Below, one piece after another: positions 1 through 10,620 of a DNA stretch of 64,000 nucleotides. The DNA lies in the NCBI RefSeq assembly GCF_036865545.1, contig NZ_CP142208.1:1116001-1180000 (forward strand), read 5' to 3'. Position numbers and translations under genes: made by a program. Every line of letters starts with the position of its first letter. The stretch's first letter is position 1. This DNA is from Erwinia sp. E_sp_B01_1. Lineage in GTDB: Bacteria; Pseudomonadota; Gammaproteobacteria; Enterobacterales; Enterobacteriaceae. The notes below the pieces were generated by a model. It was not told where the DNA came from, did no database searches, and was given only the letters and a program-made list of their open reading frames with translations.

Positions 1-1
1 T

Positions 2-370
2 TACTCCTGGCAGTTGTCTAAAAACGACATCGCTGATGTCGAATACCAGTTTCTGGCGGAGCAAGACGTCAAAGACGTTGATATCAGCTACTTCCGTGAG
101 CTGCTGAGCGGCGTTGCAACCAACAGCGCATACCTCGATGGCCTGATGAAGCCCTACCTGTCGCGCCAGCTTGAAGAGCTGGGTCAGGTAGAAAAGGCGA
201 TCCTGCGCATTTCGTTGTTTGAGCTGAGCAAGCGTGCCGATGTTCCCTACAAGGTAGCCATCAACGAGGGCATTGAGCTGGCAAAAGTGTTCGGCGCTGA
301 AGACAGCCATAAGTTTGTCAACGGCGTGCTGGATAAAGCCGCTCCTTATATTCGCCCCAACAAGAAGTAA
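2..370 (+). CDS. nusB: NusB transcription antitermination factor (5' truncated)
   Basis: NusB binds boxA RNA with ribosomal protein S10 in the rRNA antitermination complex. The reading frame is open from base 2 and ends at a TAA; 122 residues are visible, beginning Tyr-Ser-Trp-Gln. This corresponds to about residue 18 of the 139-residue E. coli protein, so only the start lies outside the window. The C-terminal helices ([22 protein letters not shown]) match E. coli almost residue for residue. It is followed by a hairpin terminator and then thiL, the usual ribE-nusB-thiL order. Confidence 0.97.
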   Translation, partial: YSWQLSKNDIADVEYQFLAEQDVKDVDISYFRELLSGVATNSAYLDGLMKPYLSRQLEELGQVEKAILRISLFELSKRADVPYKVAINEGIELAKVFGAEDSHKFVNGVLDKAAPYIRPNKK

Positions 371-377
371 TTCATCC

Positions 378-407
378 AGGCCGGTTATCCGGCCTTCTTT
401 ATTTTTA
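378..407 (+). terminator. Rho-independent terminator after nusB
   Basis: A 7-bp GC-rich stem (378-384 with 389-395, loop TTAT) is followed by a T-rich run. It sits directly between nusB and thiL, so it probably attenuates read-through into thiL. Confidence 0.75.
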
Positions 408-424
408 TTCCCGGAATGCATTGT

Positions 425-1402
425 ATGGCCTGTGGCGAATTTGAACTTATTACGCGCTATTTTGATCGCGTGACAAGCTCCCGTCGCGATGTGGAAAAGG
501 GCATCGGCGACGACTGCGCATTACTCACGCTGTCTGAAAAACAGACCCTGGCTATCAGTACCGATACGCTGGTGGAAGGCGTCCACTTCCTGCGTGACAT
601 TCATCCTGCCGATCTGGGTTACAAAGCGCTGGCGGTCAATCTCAGCGATCTCGCTGCAATGGGAGCCGATCCGGCCTGGCTGACGCTGGCATTAACGCTG
701 CCCTCGATCGATGAAACGTGGCTGAAAGCTTTCAGTGACAGTCTTTTCGAGCTGCTGGATTACTACGATATGCAGCTGGTAGGCGGTGATACCACCCGTG
801 GGCCGCTAAGTATGACGCTGGGGATCCACGGCCTGGTGCCGCAGGGTAGGGCGCTGAAACGTTCAGGTGCCCGCCCCGGAGACTGGATCTATGTCACGGG
901 GGCGCTGGGTGACAGTGCCGCCGGGCTGGCGCTGTTGCAGCACCGGGTGAAGATCAACGATCCGGTGGCCCATGAGATGCTGATCAAACGGCATCTGCGC
1001 CCGATGCCCCGTATCCTGCAGGGTCAGGCACTGCGTGATTTGGCCAGCGCCGCTATCGATCTGTCAGACGGGTTGATTTCCGATTTGGGCCATATTCTTA
1101 AAGCCAGCGACTGCGGTGCGCGTCTGAATCTGGATGCCTTGCCCCTCTCTGAAGTGATGAAGCTGCACTTCGAGCCGGAACAGGCTATCCGCTGGGCGCT
1201 CACCGGCGGTGAAGATTATGAACTCTGCTTTACCGTGCCCGAGATCAATCGTGGCGCACTGGATGTGGCGCTGGGCCATTATGGCGTGCCTTTTACCTGT
1301 ATTGGCCAGATGGCGCCGCAGTCCGAAGGGCTGATCCTGTTACAGGACGGCAAGCCGGTGCAGCACAAAATGAAAGGATTTGACCATTTTGACGCGCGAT
1401 AA
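425..1402 (+). CDS. thiL: Thiamine-monophosphate kinase
   Basis: ThiL phosphorylates thiamine monophosphate to thiamine pyrophosphate, the last step of TPP synthesis, in the cytoplasm. The 325-residue product matches E. coli ThiL throughout. Visible landmarks are the GIGDDCA segment near the N-terminus, the [10 protein letters not shown] motif, GGDTTRG, and the C-terminal GGEDYEL motif typical of the PurM/ThiL fold. I chose the ATG at 425 (MACGEFEL) over the in-frame ATG at 416 because the E. coli protein begins at this MACGEF. Its 3' end overlaps pgpA by 23 bases, indicating cotranscription. Confidence 0.96.
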   Translation: MACGEFELITRYFDRVTSSRRDVEKGIGDDCALLTLSEKQTLAISTDTLVEGVHFLRDIHPADLGYKALAVNLSDLAAMGADPAWLTLALTLPSIDETWLKAFSDSLFELLDYYDMQLVGGDTTRGPLSMTLGIHGLVPQGRALKRSGARPGDWIYVTGALGDSAAGLALLQHRVKINDPVAHEMLIKRHLRPMPRILQGQALRDLASAAIDLSDGLISDLGHILKASDCGARLNLDALPLSEVMKLHFEPEQAIRWALTGGEDYELCFTVPEINRGALDVALGHYGVPFTCIGQMAPQSEGLILLQDGKPVQHKMKGFDHFDAR

Positions 1403-1886
1403 AGATGTGGCAAAAAGCCGCCTGAAAATGAGCAATCCCTGGCATTTGCTGGCTACCGGCTTTGGCAGCGGCTTATTCCCCTGGATGCCGGGAACCGTGG
1501 GCTCGCTGGCAGCCATCCCGTTCTGGTGTCTGATGACCTACCTGCCGCAGGATATTTACTCCCTGGTGGTGATGTTTGGTATCTGCATCGGCGTCTATCT
1601 TTGCCACCGTACGGCAAAAGATATGGGCGTGCACGATCACGGCAGTATCGTCTGGGATGAGTTTATCGGCATGTGGATCGCGCTGATGGCTGTTCCGGTT
1701 AACAGCTGGCAATGGGTGCTGGCCGGATTTGTGATCTTCCGTATTCTGGATATCTGGAAGCCGTGGCCAATCCGCTGGTTCGATCGCAATGTGCACGGTG
1801 GCATGGGGATTATGGTCGACGATATCATCGCCGGGATACTCTCTGCGGGCATCCTGTACTACGTCGGGCACCATCTGGCGCTGTAA
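1380..1886 (+). CDS. pgpA: Phosphatidylglycerophosphatase A
   Basis: PgpA dephosphorylates phosphatidylglycerol phosphate in the inner membrane. The 168-residue protein has several hydrophobic segments and the conserved [18 protein letters not shown] core (seen as [15 protein letters not shown]) plus [10 protein letters not shown]. It starts with TTG at 1380 inside the thiL 3' end; this start reproduces the E. coli N-terminus ([21 protein letters not shown] in E. coli, [10 protein letters not shown] here). Translational coupling with thiL is likely. Confidence 0.95.
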   Translation: MTILTRDKDVAKSRLKMSNPWHLLATGFGSGLFPWMPGTVGSLAAIPFWCLMTYLPQDIYSLVVMFGICIGVYLCHRTAKDMGVHDHGSIVWDEFIGMWIALMAVPVNSWQWVLAGFVIFRILDIWKPWPIRWFDRNVHGGMGIMVDDIIAGILSAGILYYVGHHLAL

Positions 1887-1893
1887 TGCTGAG

Positions 1894-1916
1894 AAGGGCG
1901 ACAAGGGTCGCCCTTT
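1894..1916 (+). terminator. Hairpin after pgpA
   Basis: A 9-bp stem (1894-1902 with 1907-1915) closes the nusB-thiL-pgpA run. The T tract is short, so efficiency is uncertain. Confidence 0.55.
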
Positions 1917-1977
1917 GATATTGCTGATACCCTCCTTTACTGGCAGGGGAGCTTGCTATAACACCCGCTGATTTTTA

Positions 1978-2952
1978 TTACTCAAATCCCACCACATTGT
2001 GCGGCTGATAGGCGCTTTCCAGTTCAATAAGCTCTTCCTTCGTCAGCTCAACGTCCACAGCTTTCACCAGGTCGTCCAGCTGTTCAGCCCTTGAAGCCCC
2101 AATGATTGGCGCAGTGACGGCCGGTTTAGCCAGCATCCAGGCCAGCGCAATCTGGGCACGGCTGACGCCTTTATCTTCCGCCAGAGCTGCAACACGGGCC
2201 GCTATCGCACCGTCGTTCTCTTCCGTTTTGTTATAAAGCGTGCTGCCAAACTCATCCGACACCGAACGGGCAGTGGTCTCGCCCCAGGGACGGGTCAGGC
2301 GACCCCTTGCCAGCGGGCTCCAGGGCAGTACGGCGATGTTTTCAGCCTGGCATAAGGGGTGCATCTCACGCTCTTCTTCACGCTGGATCAGGTTGTACTG
2401 ATCCTGCATGCTGACAAAACGCGTCCAGCCATGCTGGTCAGCAGTATAAAGCGCTTTGGCAAACTGCCAGGCAAACATGGATGATGCGCCGATATAACGT
2501 GCTTTACCGGATTTTACCACATCGTGCAGGGCTTCCAGCGTCTCTTCCAGCGGGGTGTTGTAATCCCAGCGGTGGATTTGCAGCAGGTCAACGTGATCCA
2601 TGCCCAGACGGCCCAGGCTGTCATCTATGGATTGCATGATATTGGCGCGGGACAGGCCAGCGGAAAGGTTGCTCATGGGGAAATAGACTTTAGTGGCGAC
2701 CACAATCTCATCGCGACGGGCGTAATCCTTCAGCGCGCGACCCACGATCTCTTCGCTGCTGCCGTCGGAATAGCTGTTAGCGGTATCAAAGAAATTAATG
2801 CCCGCATCCAGCGCCTGTTTGATCAGGGGACGGCTGCTCTCTTCGGGGAGTGTCCACGCGTGGTTGCCACGATCGGGTTGGCCGAAGGTCATACAGCCCA
2901 GACAAAGTCGGGAAACGGTGAGGTCAGTTGTCCCCAGTTTGGTGGTTTTCAT
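1978..2952 (-). CDS. yajO: Aldo/keto reductase YajO
   Basis: A 324-residue aldo/keto reductase of the same length and sequence type as E. coli YajO, which has been linked to 1-deoxyxylulose 5-phosphate formation from ribulose 5-phosphate. Family motifs are visible: NFFDTANSYSDG with the catalytic Asp and Tyr, the ATKVYFP segment carrying the Lys, and LLQIHRWD with the His. The NADPH-binding end (GASRAEQLDDL) is intact. It lies on the dxs-ispA-xseB strand, about 100 bases downstream of dxs and behind a hairpin, so it may be transcribed partly by read-through. Confidence 0.93.
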   Translation of the reverse strand: MKTTKLGTTDLTVSRLCLGCMTFGQPDRGNHAWTLPEESSRPLIKQALDAGINFFDTANSYSDGSSEEIVGRALKDYARRDEIVVATKVYFPMSNLSAGLSRANIMQSIDDSLGRLGMDHVDLLQIHRWDYNTPLEETLEALHDVVKSGKARYIGASSMFAWQFAKALYTADQHGWTRFVSMQDQYNLIQREEEREMHPLCQAENIAVLPWSPLARGRLTRPWGETTARSVSDEFGSTLYNKTEENDGAIAARVAALAEDKGVSRAQIALAWMLAKPAVTAPIIGASRAEQLDDLVKAVDVELTKEELIELESAYQPHNVVGFE

Positions 2953-3015
2953 GCAAGCTCCTGCCAGTCAGTGAACGGCTTTAGCCGATTAAGATCTGAA
3001 TAAGCATAGCAGGAG

Positions 3016-3037
3016 AAAAGCTCCCCGGACGGGGAGC
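3016..3037 (-). terminator. Terminator after dxs
   Basis: A 7-bp stem (3020-3026 with 3031-3037) is followed on the minus strand by a TTTTCT run. It separates the dxs operon from yajO. Confidence 0.6.
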
Positions 3038-3048
3038 ATTGTGCGGTG

Positions 3049-4914
3049 TTACTGCGCCAGCCAGCGGCTGATTTGCTGCTCAATTCCTTCTGCATCCAGC
3101 TGATAATCATGGCGGATCTCATCCTGAGTTCCCTGCGGGATAAATTCATCCGGCAGGCCAATGTTCAGTACCGGAACCAGCACGCGTTTCGCCATCAGCA
3201 GCTCAATCACGCCGCTTCCCGCGCCGCCTTTGATTGCGCCTTCTTCCAGCGTGATCAGCGCTTCATGGCTGGCGGCCAGCTCGATAATCAGCGACTCATC
3301 CAGAGGTTTCACAAAACGCATATCGACCAGCGTGGCATTCAGCGATTCAGCAACCGCCGTCGCTTCAGGCAGCAGCGTACCAAAGTTCAGGATCGCCAGC
3401 TTTTCGCCTTCGCGCTTCATCATGCCTTTGCCTAACGGCAGGGACGATAAAGGTTTCAGCTCGGCACCGGTTCCTGTCCCACGGGGATAGCGAACAGCGC
3501 TTGGCCCCTGCGAGTAGTGGTAGCCGGTATAGAGCATCTGGCGGCATTCATTTTCGTCGCTTGGCGTCATGATCACCATGTTCGGGATACAGCGCAGGAA
3601 GGAGATATCAAATGCCCCCTGGTGCGTCTGGCCGTCGGCCCCGACGATGCCGCCACGATCAATGGCAAACAGGACCGGCAGCTTCTGAATAGCCACATCG
3701 TGGATAAGCTGATCGTAGGCGCGCTGCAGGAAGGTAGAATAGATAGCCACTACCGGCTTGTAACCGCCAATGGCCAGGCCCGCAGCAAACGTCACCGCGT
3801 GCTGCTCGGCGATCGCCACATCAAAATATTGCGCCGGATAATCGCGGGAGAAACTCACCATGCCGGAGCCTTCACGCATGGCAGGCGTCACGGCCATCAG
3901 CCTGTTATCATCTGCGGCGGTTTCGCTCAGCCACTGGCCAAAGATTTTGGAGTAGCCCGGCAGTCCTTCAACGGCTTTCGGCAACAGACCGCTGGCGGGA
4001 TCGAACTTAGGCACCGCGTGCCAGCTAATCGGATCTTTTTCCGCAGGTGCGTAGCCTTTACCCTTTTTGGTCATGATATGCAGGAACTGCGGACCTTTGA
4101 GATCGCGCATATTTTTCAGCGTCTGCACCAGCGTCAGCACATCATGGCCGTCAACCGGGCCAATATAGTTAAAGCCCAGCTCTTCAAACAGCGTGCCCGG
4201 CACCACCATCCCTTTGAGATGTTCTTCGGTGCGTCTGACCAGCTCTTTAATCGGAGGGAGCCCGCCCAGCACCTTTTTGCTGCCTTCACGCAGGCGTGCA
4301 TAAGTTTTGCCAGACAGAATCTGAGCCAGACGATTATTCAGCGCGCCGACGTTCTCTGAAATCGACATTTCGTTGTCGTTCAGAATGACCAGCAGATCGG
4401 ATTTGATATCGCCTGCATGGTTCATGGCTTCAAATGCCATTCCGGCGGTGATCGCCCCGTCGCCAATCACACAGGCGGTGCGGCGGCCTTTGCCCTCTTT
4501 TTCGGCGGCAACGGCCATGCCCAGACCGGCACTGATTGAAGTAGAAGAGTGGCCCACGTTCAGCACATCATATTCACTTTCATCACGCCACGGGAAAGGG
4601 TGCAGACCGTTTTTCTGCCGGATGGTACCGATGCGATCGCGTCGTCCGGTCAGGATCTTGTGTGGATAGGCCTGATGGCCAACATCCCACACCAGATGAT
4701 CAAACGGCGTGTTGTAGACATAATGCAGCGCGACGGTCAGTTCCACCACGCCCAGCCCGGAGGCAAAGTGGCCGCTGGAACGGCTGACGCTGTCGAGTAA
4801 ATACTGGCGTAGCTCGTCACAGAGTTTTGGCAGGCTCTCTTTCGGCAGCGAACGTAATTCTTGTACCGAACTGGCCAGCGCCAGCGTCGGATATTTTGCA
4901 GTATCAAAACTCAT
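3049..4914 (-). CDS. dxs: 1-deoxy-D-xylulose-5-phosphate synthase
   Basis: Dxs condenses pyruvate and glyceraldehyde 3-phosphate, using thiamine pyrophosphate, in the first step of the MEP isoprenoid pathway; the product also feeds thiamine and pyridoxal synthesis. The 621-residue protein carries the TPP motif [18 protein letters not shown]...[16 protein letters not shown] near the N-terminus, and the [12 protein letters not shown] segment with the catalytic Glu. An upstream in-frame start would add 30 residues, but the ATG at 4914 ([13 protein letters not shown]) reproduces the E. coli start. Last gene of xseB-ispA-dxs, 19 bases after ispA. Confidence 0.97.
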   Translation of the reverse strand: MSFDTAKYPTLALASSVQELRSLPKESLPKLCDELRQYLLDSVSRSSGHFASGLGVVELTVALHYVYNTPFDHLVWDVGHQAYPHKILTGRRDRIGTIRQKNGLHPFPWRDESEYDVLNVGHSSTSISAGLGMAVAAEKEGKGRRTACVIGDGAITAGMAFEAMNHAGDIKSDLLVILNDNEMSISENVGALNNRLAQILSGKTYARLREGSKKVLGGLPPIKELVRRTEEHLKGMVVPGTLFEELGFNYIGPVDGHDVLTLVQTLKNMRDLKGPQFLHIMTKKGKGYAPAEKDPISWHAVPKFDPASGLLPKAVEGLPGYSKIFGQWLSETAADDNRLMAVTPAMREGSGMVSFSRDYPAQYFDVAIAEQHAVTFAAGLAIGGYKPVVAIYSTFLQRAYDQLIHDVAIQKLPVLFAIDRGGIVGADGQTHQGAFDISFLRCIPNMVIMTPSDENECRQMLYTGYHYSQGPSAVRYPRGTGTGAELKPLSSLPLGKGMMKREGEKLAILNFGTLLPEATAVAESLNATLVDMRFVKPLDESLIIELAASHEALITLEEGAIKGGAGSGVIELLMAKRVLVPVLNIGLPDEFIPQGTQDEIRHDYQLDAEGIEQQISRWLAQ

Positions 4915-4933
4915 CAGAGACTCATTGTGGAAG

Positions 4934-5833
4934 TTATTTATTGCGTTTAATGATGTAACTTGCCAGCGCTTGTAGTGATGTTGTTGTATAAGAGTGCGCT
5001 GCAAGGGTTTCTAATGCGCTGAGTGATTCCTCATAGAGGTCCCGCGCTTTGGCCCGTGCACCTTCGAGTCCCATCAATGCCGGGTAAGTACTTTTTCCAA
5101 GATCCTGATCGGCTCCCTGCCGCTTGCCAATGATGGCCGTGTCACCGACCACATCCAGAATATCGTCCTGCACCTGAAACGCCAGCCCAATCGCACTGGC
5201 ATAGCGATCCAGAGCCGGAAGCGCTGCACGGCCTTGTTCACCGGCAGCCAGCGCCCCGAGGCGCACCGCTGAGCGGATTAACGCGCCGGTTTTGTGGCGG
5301 TGGATCTGCTCCAGTGCAGCCAGATTAACCTGCTGGCCTTCAGCGGCCAGATCCAGTGCCTGTCCGCCACACATACCCGCCACACCACTGGCCTGGGCCA
5401 GTTCTGAAATCATCGCCACGCGCGATTCTGCCGTGACGCCCGGCATTGGCGTATCTGCCAGGATGGAGAACGCCAGCGTTTGCAACGCATCACCGGCCAG
5501 AATAGCCGTATCCTCACCAAATTTAATGTGGCAGGTAGGCTGACCCCGGCGCAGGCTGTCATCATCCATCGCGGGCAGATCGTCGTGGATCAGTGAATAG
5601 GCGTGAATACATTCAACGGCTGCGGCTGGCGCATCAAGGGCTGCGCTGTCAGCGTGCAGCATTTCGCCGGTGGCATACACAAGAAAAGGGCGCAGGCGCT
5701 TACCGCCCAATAATGCCCCATATTCCATGGCATTCACCAGCGGGGAATTCTGAAACGGCAGTGGAGCGATAAAACGGTGTAAAGCCTGATTCACCCGCGC
5801 ATGATGCGCATCCAGTAAGGCACTAAAATCCAT
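4934..5833 (-). CDS. ispA: Farnesyl diphosphate synthase
   Basis: IspA adds isopentenyl diphosphate to dimethylallyl and geranyl diphosphate to give farnesyl diphosphate. The 299-residue protein has both aspartate-rich prenyltransferase motifs: DDLPAMDDD near residue 84 and DDILD near residue 225, as well as GGKRLRP. The ATG shares one base with the xseB stop (TGATG), so translation is probably coupled. Same length as E. coli. Confidence 0.97.
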   Translation of the reverse strand: MDFSALLDAHHARVNQALHRFIAPLPFQNSPLVNAMEYGALLGGKRLRPFLVYATGEMLHADSAALDAPAAAVECIHAYSLIHDDLPAMDDDSLRRGQPTCHIKFGEDTAILAGDALQTLAFSILADTPMPGVTAESRVAMISELAQASGVAGMCGGQALDLAAEGQQVNLAALEQIHRHKTGALIRSAVRLGALAAGEQGRAALPALDRYASAIGLAFQVQDDILDVVGDTAIIGKRQGADQDLGKSTYPALMGLEGARAKARDLYEESLSALETLAAHSYTTTSLQALASYIIKRNK

Positions 5834-6075
5834 CAGTCATTTTCCGGGGTGAAAGGCTGCAGGTCGGCTTGCTTATCGTCGCTCAACAGGATCTGCACGC
5901 GCTGTTCAGCAGCCTGCAGTTTTTGCTGGCCCGTTCTGGCGAGCTGGACACCGCGTTCAAATTCGTTGAGCGCCTCTTCCAGCGGCAGATCGCCACTTTC
6001 AAGACGGGAAACAATCTGCTCCAGCTGCTGTAGCGATGTTTCGAAGCTGACTGGCTGTTCGGCTTTTTTAGGCAT
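5833..6075 (-). CDS. xseB: Exodeoxyribonuclease VII small subunit
   Basis: XseB wraps around XseA to form exonuclease VII, which degrades single-stranded DNA. From the ATG at 6075 the product is 80 residues ([12 protein letters not shown]...), the same length as E. coli, with the conserved [19 protein letters not shown] helix. An upstream ATG at 6117 would add 14 residues unlike the family and lacks a ribosome-binding site, so I rejected it. First gene of the xseB-ispA-dxs operon and divergent from thiI. Confidence 0.95.
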   Translation of the reverse strand: MPKKAEQPVSFETSLQQLEQIVSRLESGDLPLEEALNEFERGVQLARTGQQKLQAAEQRVQILLSDDKQADLQPFTPEND

Positions 6076-6293
6076 AATGACGTTCTGCTCAGTGTTTTTT
6101 TCCGTGAAGTCGCTCATGGTAGCCGACTGGAAATGATTAGCAAAATAATGATGCCGGTAACGCGGCCACCGGACGGATGTGATACACTCAGGCTCTGGAT
6201 GTAAAGGGCCTGAGGCAGCTTTGCAATACGATGATTTTACCAGTTAAGTGCCTTTCATATTAGCACTTAATTGCTTAACGAACCCATGCCGCC

Positions 6294-7742
6294 ATGAAGT
6301 TTATCATTAAGTTATTCCCCGAAATTACCATCAAAAGTCAGTCTGTTCGCCTGCGTTTTATTAAAATCCTGACGACGAACATCCGTAACGTGCTTAAGGA
6401 CAGCGATGAGACGCTGGCCGTGGTGCGTCACTGGGACCATATCGAAGTGCGTTCAAAAGACGAAAGCAAGCGTTCAGCGATCGTTGAGGGCCTGCAGCGT
6501 ATTCCTGGTATCCATCACGTACTGGAAGTTGAAGATCGTGCCTGGACCGATATGCACAATATCTTTGAGCAGGCGCTGGAGCTCAACCGTGAGCGTCTTG
6601 AAGGGAAAACTTTTGCCGTGCGTGTGAAGCGCCGTGGCAAGCATGACTTCAGCTCCCAGGATGTTGAGCGCTATGTCGGAGGCGGGCTGAACCAGCATAT
6701 CGCCACGGCTCAGGTGAAGCTGAACCACCCTCAGGTTACGGTAAATCTCGAAATTGAAGATGACCGCCTTCTGCTGGTGACCGGTCGCCATGAGGGCATC
6801 GGTGGCTACCCAATCGGCACGCAGGAAGATGTCCTGTCGCTGATTTCTGGCGGTTTCGACTCCGGCGTGTCCAGCTATATGCTGATGCGTCGCGGCTGTA
6901 AAGTTCACTACTGTTTCTTTAATCTCGGCGGTGCCGCGCATGAGATTGGCGTTCGTCAGGTGGCTCACTATCTCTGGAATCGTTTTGGCCGCTCACACAA
7001 AGTGCGCTTTGTGGCGATCAATTTCGAGCCGGTAGTCGGTGAGATTCTGGAGAAAGTGGAAGATGGCCAGATGGGCGTGGTGCTCAAGCGAATGATGGTG
7101 CGCGCGGCTTCTAAAATCGCTGAACGTTATGATGTGCAGGCGCTGGTCACCGGTGAAGCGCTGGGCCAGGTCTCCAGCCAGACGCTGACTAACCTGCGTC
7201 TGATCGATAACGCCAGTGACACGCTGATCCTGCGTCCGCTGATTTCTCACGATAAAGAGCACATCATTAATCTGGCACGCCAGATTGGTACCGAAGATTT
7301 TGCCCGTACCATGCCGGAATATTGCGGTGTGATTTCGAAAAGCCCCACTGTGAAAGCAGTGAAAGCGAAAATCGAAGCGGAAGAGCAGAACTTTGACTTT
7401 GCCATCCTCGATAAAATGGTGGCTGAGGCGACTAACGTGGATATCCGTCAGATTGCTGAAGAGACTCAGCAGGAAGTGGTGGAAGTCGAAACCGTGGTCT
7501 CTTTTGGCCCGGAAGATGTGGTGCTGGATATCCGCTCTGCAGATGAGCAGGACGATCGCCCACTGGAGCTGGAGAATGTGGAGGTGAAAACCCTGCCGTT
7601 CTATAAACTCAGCACGCAGTTTGGCAATCTGGATCAGAGTAAAACCTGGCTGCTCTACTGTGAGCGTGGGGTGATGAGCCGCCTGCAGGCGCTCTACCTG
7701 CATGAGCAGGGCTTTAAAAATGTGAAGGTTTACCGTCCCTGA
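6294..7742 (+). CDS. thiI: tRNA 4-thiouridine synthase / thiazole sulfur transferase
   Basis: ThiI makes 4-thiouridine at tRNA position 8 and passes sulfur to ThiS for thiazole synthesis. The 482-residue protein equals E. coli in length: N-terminal THUMP region, PP-loop SGGFDSG near residue 183, and a C-terminal rhodanese domain with the persulfide Cys in [10 protein letters not shown] near residue 456. A second conserved Cys is in MPEYCGV. Divergent from xseB. Confidence 0.97.
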   Translation: MKFIIKLFPEITIKSQSVRLRFIKILTTNIRNVLKDSDETLAVVRHWDHIEVRSKDESKRSAIVEGLQRIPGIHHVLEVEDRAWTDMHNIFEQALELNRERLEGKTFAVRVKRRGKHDFSSQDVERYVGGGLNQHIATAQVKLNHPQVTVNLEIEDDRLLLVTGRHEGIGGYPIGTQEDVLSLISGGFDSGVSSYMLMRRGCKVHYCFFNLGGAAHEIGVRQVAHYLWNRFGRSHKVRFVAINFEPVVGEILEKVEDGQMGVVLKRMMVRAASKIAERYDVQALVTGEALGQVSSQTLTNLRLIDNASDTLILRPLISHDKEHIINLARQIGTEDFARTMPEYCGVISKSPTVKAVKAKIEAEEQNFDFAILDKMVAEATNVDIRQIAEETQQEVVEVETVVSFGPEDVVLDIRSADEQDDRPLELENVEVKTLPFYKLSTQFGNLDQSKTWLLYCERGVMSRLQALYLHEQGFKNVKVYRP

Positions 7743-7783
7743 TTTTCCAACAGGTGCGCGCCGGTAATCAACCGGTGTGACCC

Positions 7784-7809
7784 TGCCAGCGGGCAGCCGC
7801 CCGCTGGCA
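7784..7809. terminator. Strong hairpin between convergent thiI and yajL
   Basis: A perfect 11-bp GC-rich stem (7784-7794 with 7799-7809) lies between the two convergent stop codons. No long T run follows on either strand, but position suggests a bidirectional terminator. Confidence 0.5.
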
Positions 7810-7826
7810 TCAATCATCTCCCCGGC

Positions 7827-8432
7827 TTACTCAATCCATTCGCGATAGTCATAAATTCCGGCTGCCAACACCAGCTGGCTGGCCACCTCATGGGCTTTGT
7901 CTTTGCCCACGATCAGATCTATCAGTTTCAGGGCGAAATCGATGGCGGTGCCCGGTCCCTGGCTGGTCAAAAGATTGACGCGCGGATCCCAGACCACACG
8001 CTTGTCCATCCATTTCTCTTCAGGGATGGTCTCTTTTAATCCCGGAAATCCGGTCATATTCCCTACCGGGAACAGATTATGCGGGACCAGTACCGTTCCG
8101 GCTGCGGCACAAATTGCCGCAACAATCCGGCCGGAAAGATGGAACTGGCGCACCGTTTCAACCAGCAGCGGGCTGTCCCGCAATGCCTCTGCGCCCTTCA
8201 GCCCGCCCGGTAAAACAATAGCGGCAAAATCATTGTCCGCCACTTCAACCAGCGGGGCATCGGCCAGCAGCCTGACGCCGCGCGAGCAACGGATTTCTGT
8301 ACTGCCGTCATCCGTTACGCTGGCGGTGGTGACGGCCAGGCCACCCCGTACCAGCAAATCAATGGTAGTGACCGCTTCTGTTTCCTCACTGCCAGGTGCC
8401 AGGCAAACCAGCACCGATGCGTTCACGCTCAT
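7827..8432 (-). CDS. yajL: YajL, DJ-1/PfpI family protein
   Basis: YajL is a bacterial homologue of DJ-1, described as an oxidative-stress chaperone/covalent-adduct repair protein (the deglycase activity is disputed). The 201-residue protein shows the nucleophile-elbow cysteine in [10 protein letters not shown] (E. coli has VAAICAAPAT) and the conserved Glu in [10 protein letters not shown]. Its start lies 47 bases inside panE, so the two are translated as an overlapping pair, as in E. coli. Confidence 0.94.
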   Translation of the reverse strand: MSVNASVLVCLAPGSEETEAVTTIDLLVRGGLAVTTASVTDDGSTEIRCSRGVRLLADAPLVEVADNDFAAIVLPGGLKGAEALRDSPLLVETVRQFHLSGRIVAAICAAAGTVLVPHNLFPVGNMTGFPGLKETIPEEKWMDKRVVWDPRVNLLTSQGPGTAIDFALKLIDLIVGKDKAHEVASQLVLAAGIYDYREWIE

Positions 8433-9306
8433 AATCTTGTTCCTTTCGCTTTATTAATTCATAGAGACGGCTGTTTTCAGGCGTAGCCAGGCCTTGTGCC
8501 CGCGCCCGACGGATAACGTAACCCGTAATATAATCTATCTCCGTTCGCCGTTGGGCGCGGATATCCTGCAGCATGGATGAAGTATTGGCCGAGGTGGTAT
8601 TAATGACATCCAGCACGTAATCCAGCAGACCCTCACGGGAGGTGTGCTGGCCTTCGCGCTCCATCACCACCGCTAATTCATTACATAACGCCGTCACTTC
8701 CGGCAGATGATTGAGCAACTCCCCGTTGGGACAGTCATATTGTACGGTCAGCGGATTAATCACGCAGTTTACCGCCAGCTTTTGCCATGCGGCGGAAGCC
8801 ACATTGTTATGCCAGGCAACGTCCGGAAGCGCCTGCTGTAGCACTTCAGCGATCTCGCTGAGCGCGGCTGCGTCAGAAGAGGTTGGGCCGATATGCGTGA
8901 TGCCCGCCGCCACATGAATAATCACCGTGCCATCGCGTTTTGCGGCGTGAGTCGTGATACCCCTGAGCAGCGGCTGATGCAGCGCTCTTAATTCATCAAG
9001 CGTGCCCATGCCGTTATGCAGCAGCAGGATCGGGCAGTCATCACGCAAAATAAATTGCAGGTTCTTTACCGCCTCAGAAACCTGCCAGGCTTTAAGGGTC
9101 ACCAGCAGCAGATCGCTGTCGGCGAGGAACTTTGGATCGTTGGCGATACAGGTTTTGTTGATTGTTGTGCCGCTCAGATCGATGACGTTCACAGAACAGA
9201 ATGGCTGCGGCACCCGCAGCCAGCCCTGAACTTCATGGCCCTGAGCTTCAAGGGCAGCTAACCAGATTTGCCCCAGTGCACCGCATCCCAGTACGGTAAT
9301 CTTCAT
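8386..9306 (-). CDS. panE: 2-dehydropantoate 2-reductase
   Basis: PanE reduces ketopantoate to pantoate with NADPH for pantothenate and CoA synthesis. The 306-residue protein begins with the dinucleotide-binding GCGALG motif (residues 7-12), has HNGMGT, and the catalytic Lys in [14 protein letters not shown] near residue 176. It overlaps yajL on the same strand, panE first. Confidence 0.95.
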   Translation of the reverse strand: MKITVLGCGALGQIWLAALEAQGHEVQGWLRVPQPFCSVNVIDLSGTTINKTCIANDPKFLADSDLLLVTLKAWQVSEAVKNLQFILRDDCPILLLHNGMGTLDELRALHQPLLRGITTHAAKRDGTVIIHVAAGITHIGPTSSDAAALSEIAEVLQQALPDVAWHNNVASAAWQKLAVNCVINPLTVQYDCPNGELLNHLPEVTALCNELAVVMEREGQHTSREGLLDYVLDVINTTSANTSSMLQDIRAQRRTEIDYITGYVIRRARAQGLATPENSRLYELIKRKEQDYERERIGAGLPGTWQ

Positions 9307-9455
9307 GCGTCCTCCCCGCGTACGGGTTGCGTTAGTTCAACCTTGCTCCCGACCCTGACAGGCGCCCGGCAGGTTTGTTAACCTTATTATAGCTTTCTAC
9401 GCCGATGGTTTTTTTACCGGCCCTAAGTGGGTATTATGCATGTCACTTTAGAACC

Positions 9456-9460
9456 AGGAG
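9456..9460 (+). promoter_or_regulatory. Ribosome-binding site that fixes the yajQ start
   Basis: AGGAG eight bases before the ATG at 9469. It decides against the in-frame upstream starts at 9427 and 9436. Confidence 0.8.
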
Positions 9461-9468
9461 AATACATC

Positions 9469-9960
9469 ATGCCATCTTTCGATATCGTTTCTGAAATCGA
9501 CATGCAGGAAGTCCGCAATGCGGTGGAAAATGCTAACCGCGAACTGTCGACCCGTTTCGATTTCCGTAACGTCACGGCCAGCTATGAGCTGAATGAAAAA
9601 AACGAATCGATCAAAGTGTTGAGCGAATCTGACTTCCAGGTCAAACAGCTGGTGGATATCATCCGCGAAAAGCTGTTAAAGCGTGGCATTGAAGGCGCGG
9701 CACTGGAAGTTCCGGAAGAGATTGAGCACAGCGGCAAAAGCTGGAGCGTGGAAGCCAAAATGAAAAAAGGCATTCCTGCGGACGTGGCGAAAAAGCTGAT
9801 TAAGCTGATTAAAGACAGCAAGATCAAAGTCCAGACGCAGATTCAGGGCGAAGAAATACGTGTGACTGGCAAATCCCGTGACGATCTGCAGGGTGCAATG
9901 GCGCTGGTACGCGGTGGCGATCTGGGTCAGCCATTCCAGTTCAAAAACTTCCGCGACTGA
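9469..9960 (+). CDS. yajQ: YajQ, nucleotide-binding protein
   Basis: A 163-residue YajQ-family protein, same length as E. coli. Family members bind nucleotides, and in Xanthomonas one binds cyclic di-GMP; in enterobacteria the role is not settled. The start MPSFDIVSE and the end [15 protein letters not shown] are the family signatures. Stands alone, with a strong hairpin directly after its stop. Confidence 0.95.
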   Translation: MPSFDIVSEIDMQEVRNAVENANRELSTRFDFRNVTASYELNEKNESIKVLSESDFQVKQLVDIIREKLLKRGIEGAALEVPEEIEHSGKSWSVEAKMKKGIPADVAKKLIKLIKDSKIKVQTQIQGEEIRVTGKSRDDLQGAMALVRGGDLGQPFQFKNFRD

Positions 9961-9963
9961 GTG

Positions 9964-9990
9964 AACAGGGCGACGAATTTCGCCCTGTTT
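9964..9990 (+). terminator. Terminator after yajQ
   Basis: A 10-bp stem (9964-9973 with 9980-9989) begins a few bases after the yajQ stop. Since chuY ends at 9997 on the other strand, it may serve both directions. Confidence 0.75.
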
Positions 9991-9996
9991 CCTGCC

Positions 9997-10620
9997 CTAA
10001 ACCGTCTGTGGCGTTAAACCCGGCTCGGTCAGGCTGTAGATCTGCTGATTTAGCGGGTGGGCGAGCAGGCTGGCAATCGCCAGTACCACATCCGCCCGTC
10101 TGATAAGACCGTGGACTTCAGCGTTTTGCACCAGTTGCCCCTGACCTGTAGCCTCGCCGTTTAGCAGGCCGCCCGGCCTGATGATGCACCAGGCAAGGCT
10201 GCTGGTCTGCAGCCAGCTTTCCGCCAGAGATTTCTCTCTGACGGCCTGACCGAAAGCGCGTTTCGCTCTGTCGGAAAGGGCTGGCCAGGTGTCGCCACAT
10301 CCCAGTGACGTCACCATCAGCATCTGGCGGATCCCCGCTTTCTCCGCACAATCGATAACGTTACGGTGCGCAGAATAATCCTGAGCGCCTCCCATTGTGG
10401 AGATGATTACCGCTTCTTTGCCTGCGGCTTTACAGGCCCGCATAACCAGCTCAACTTCACAGGCATCACCGACAAAAGTCTGCACCTGCTGAGCCGCCAT
10501 CCTGTCAGCATCTTCCTGCTTTCGCATCACGGCCACTACGGGCTGCTGGTGTTGGATTGCATACTCAATAAGCTGCGCACCCGTGCCTTTCGCGCCGCCA
10601 AAAACCAGCCATGTTGCCAT
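9997..10620 (-). CDS. chuY: ChuY-like NAD(P)-dependent anaerobilin reductase
   Basis: A 207-residue Rossmann-fold protein with an N-terminal glycine motif (FGGAKGTG, residues 8-14). It resembles ChuY of E. coli O157:H7, reported to reduce anaerobilin, the tetrapyrrole released by ChuW. The start shares a base with the chuW stop (TAATG), so the two are translationally coupled. The chuX gene that sits between chuW and chuY in E. coli is absent. Assignment rests on partnership with chuW plus length and fold; a generic SDR-like oxidoreductase is the alternative. Confidence 0.75.
   Translation of the reverse strand: MATWLVFGGAKGTGAQLIEYAIQHQQPVVAVMRKQEDADRMAAQQVQTFVGDACEVELVMRACKAAGKEAVIISTMGGAQDYSAHRNVIDCAEKAGIRQMLMVTSLGCGDTWPALSDRAKRAFGQAVREKSLAESWLQTSSLAWCIIRPGGLLNGEATGQGQLVQNAEVHGLIRRADVVLAIASLLAHPLNQQIYSLTEPGLTPQTV

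Noticed and set aside
6993..7817. A 274-codon open frame antisense to thiI
   Set aside because: Shadow of thiI; it also crosses the hairpin between thiI and yajL.
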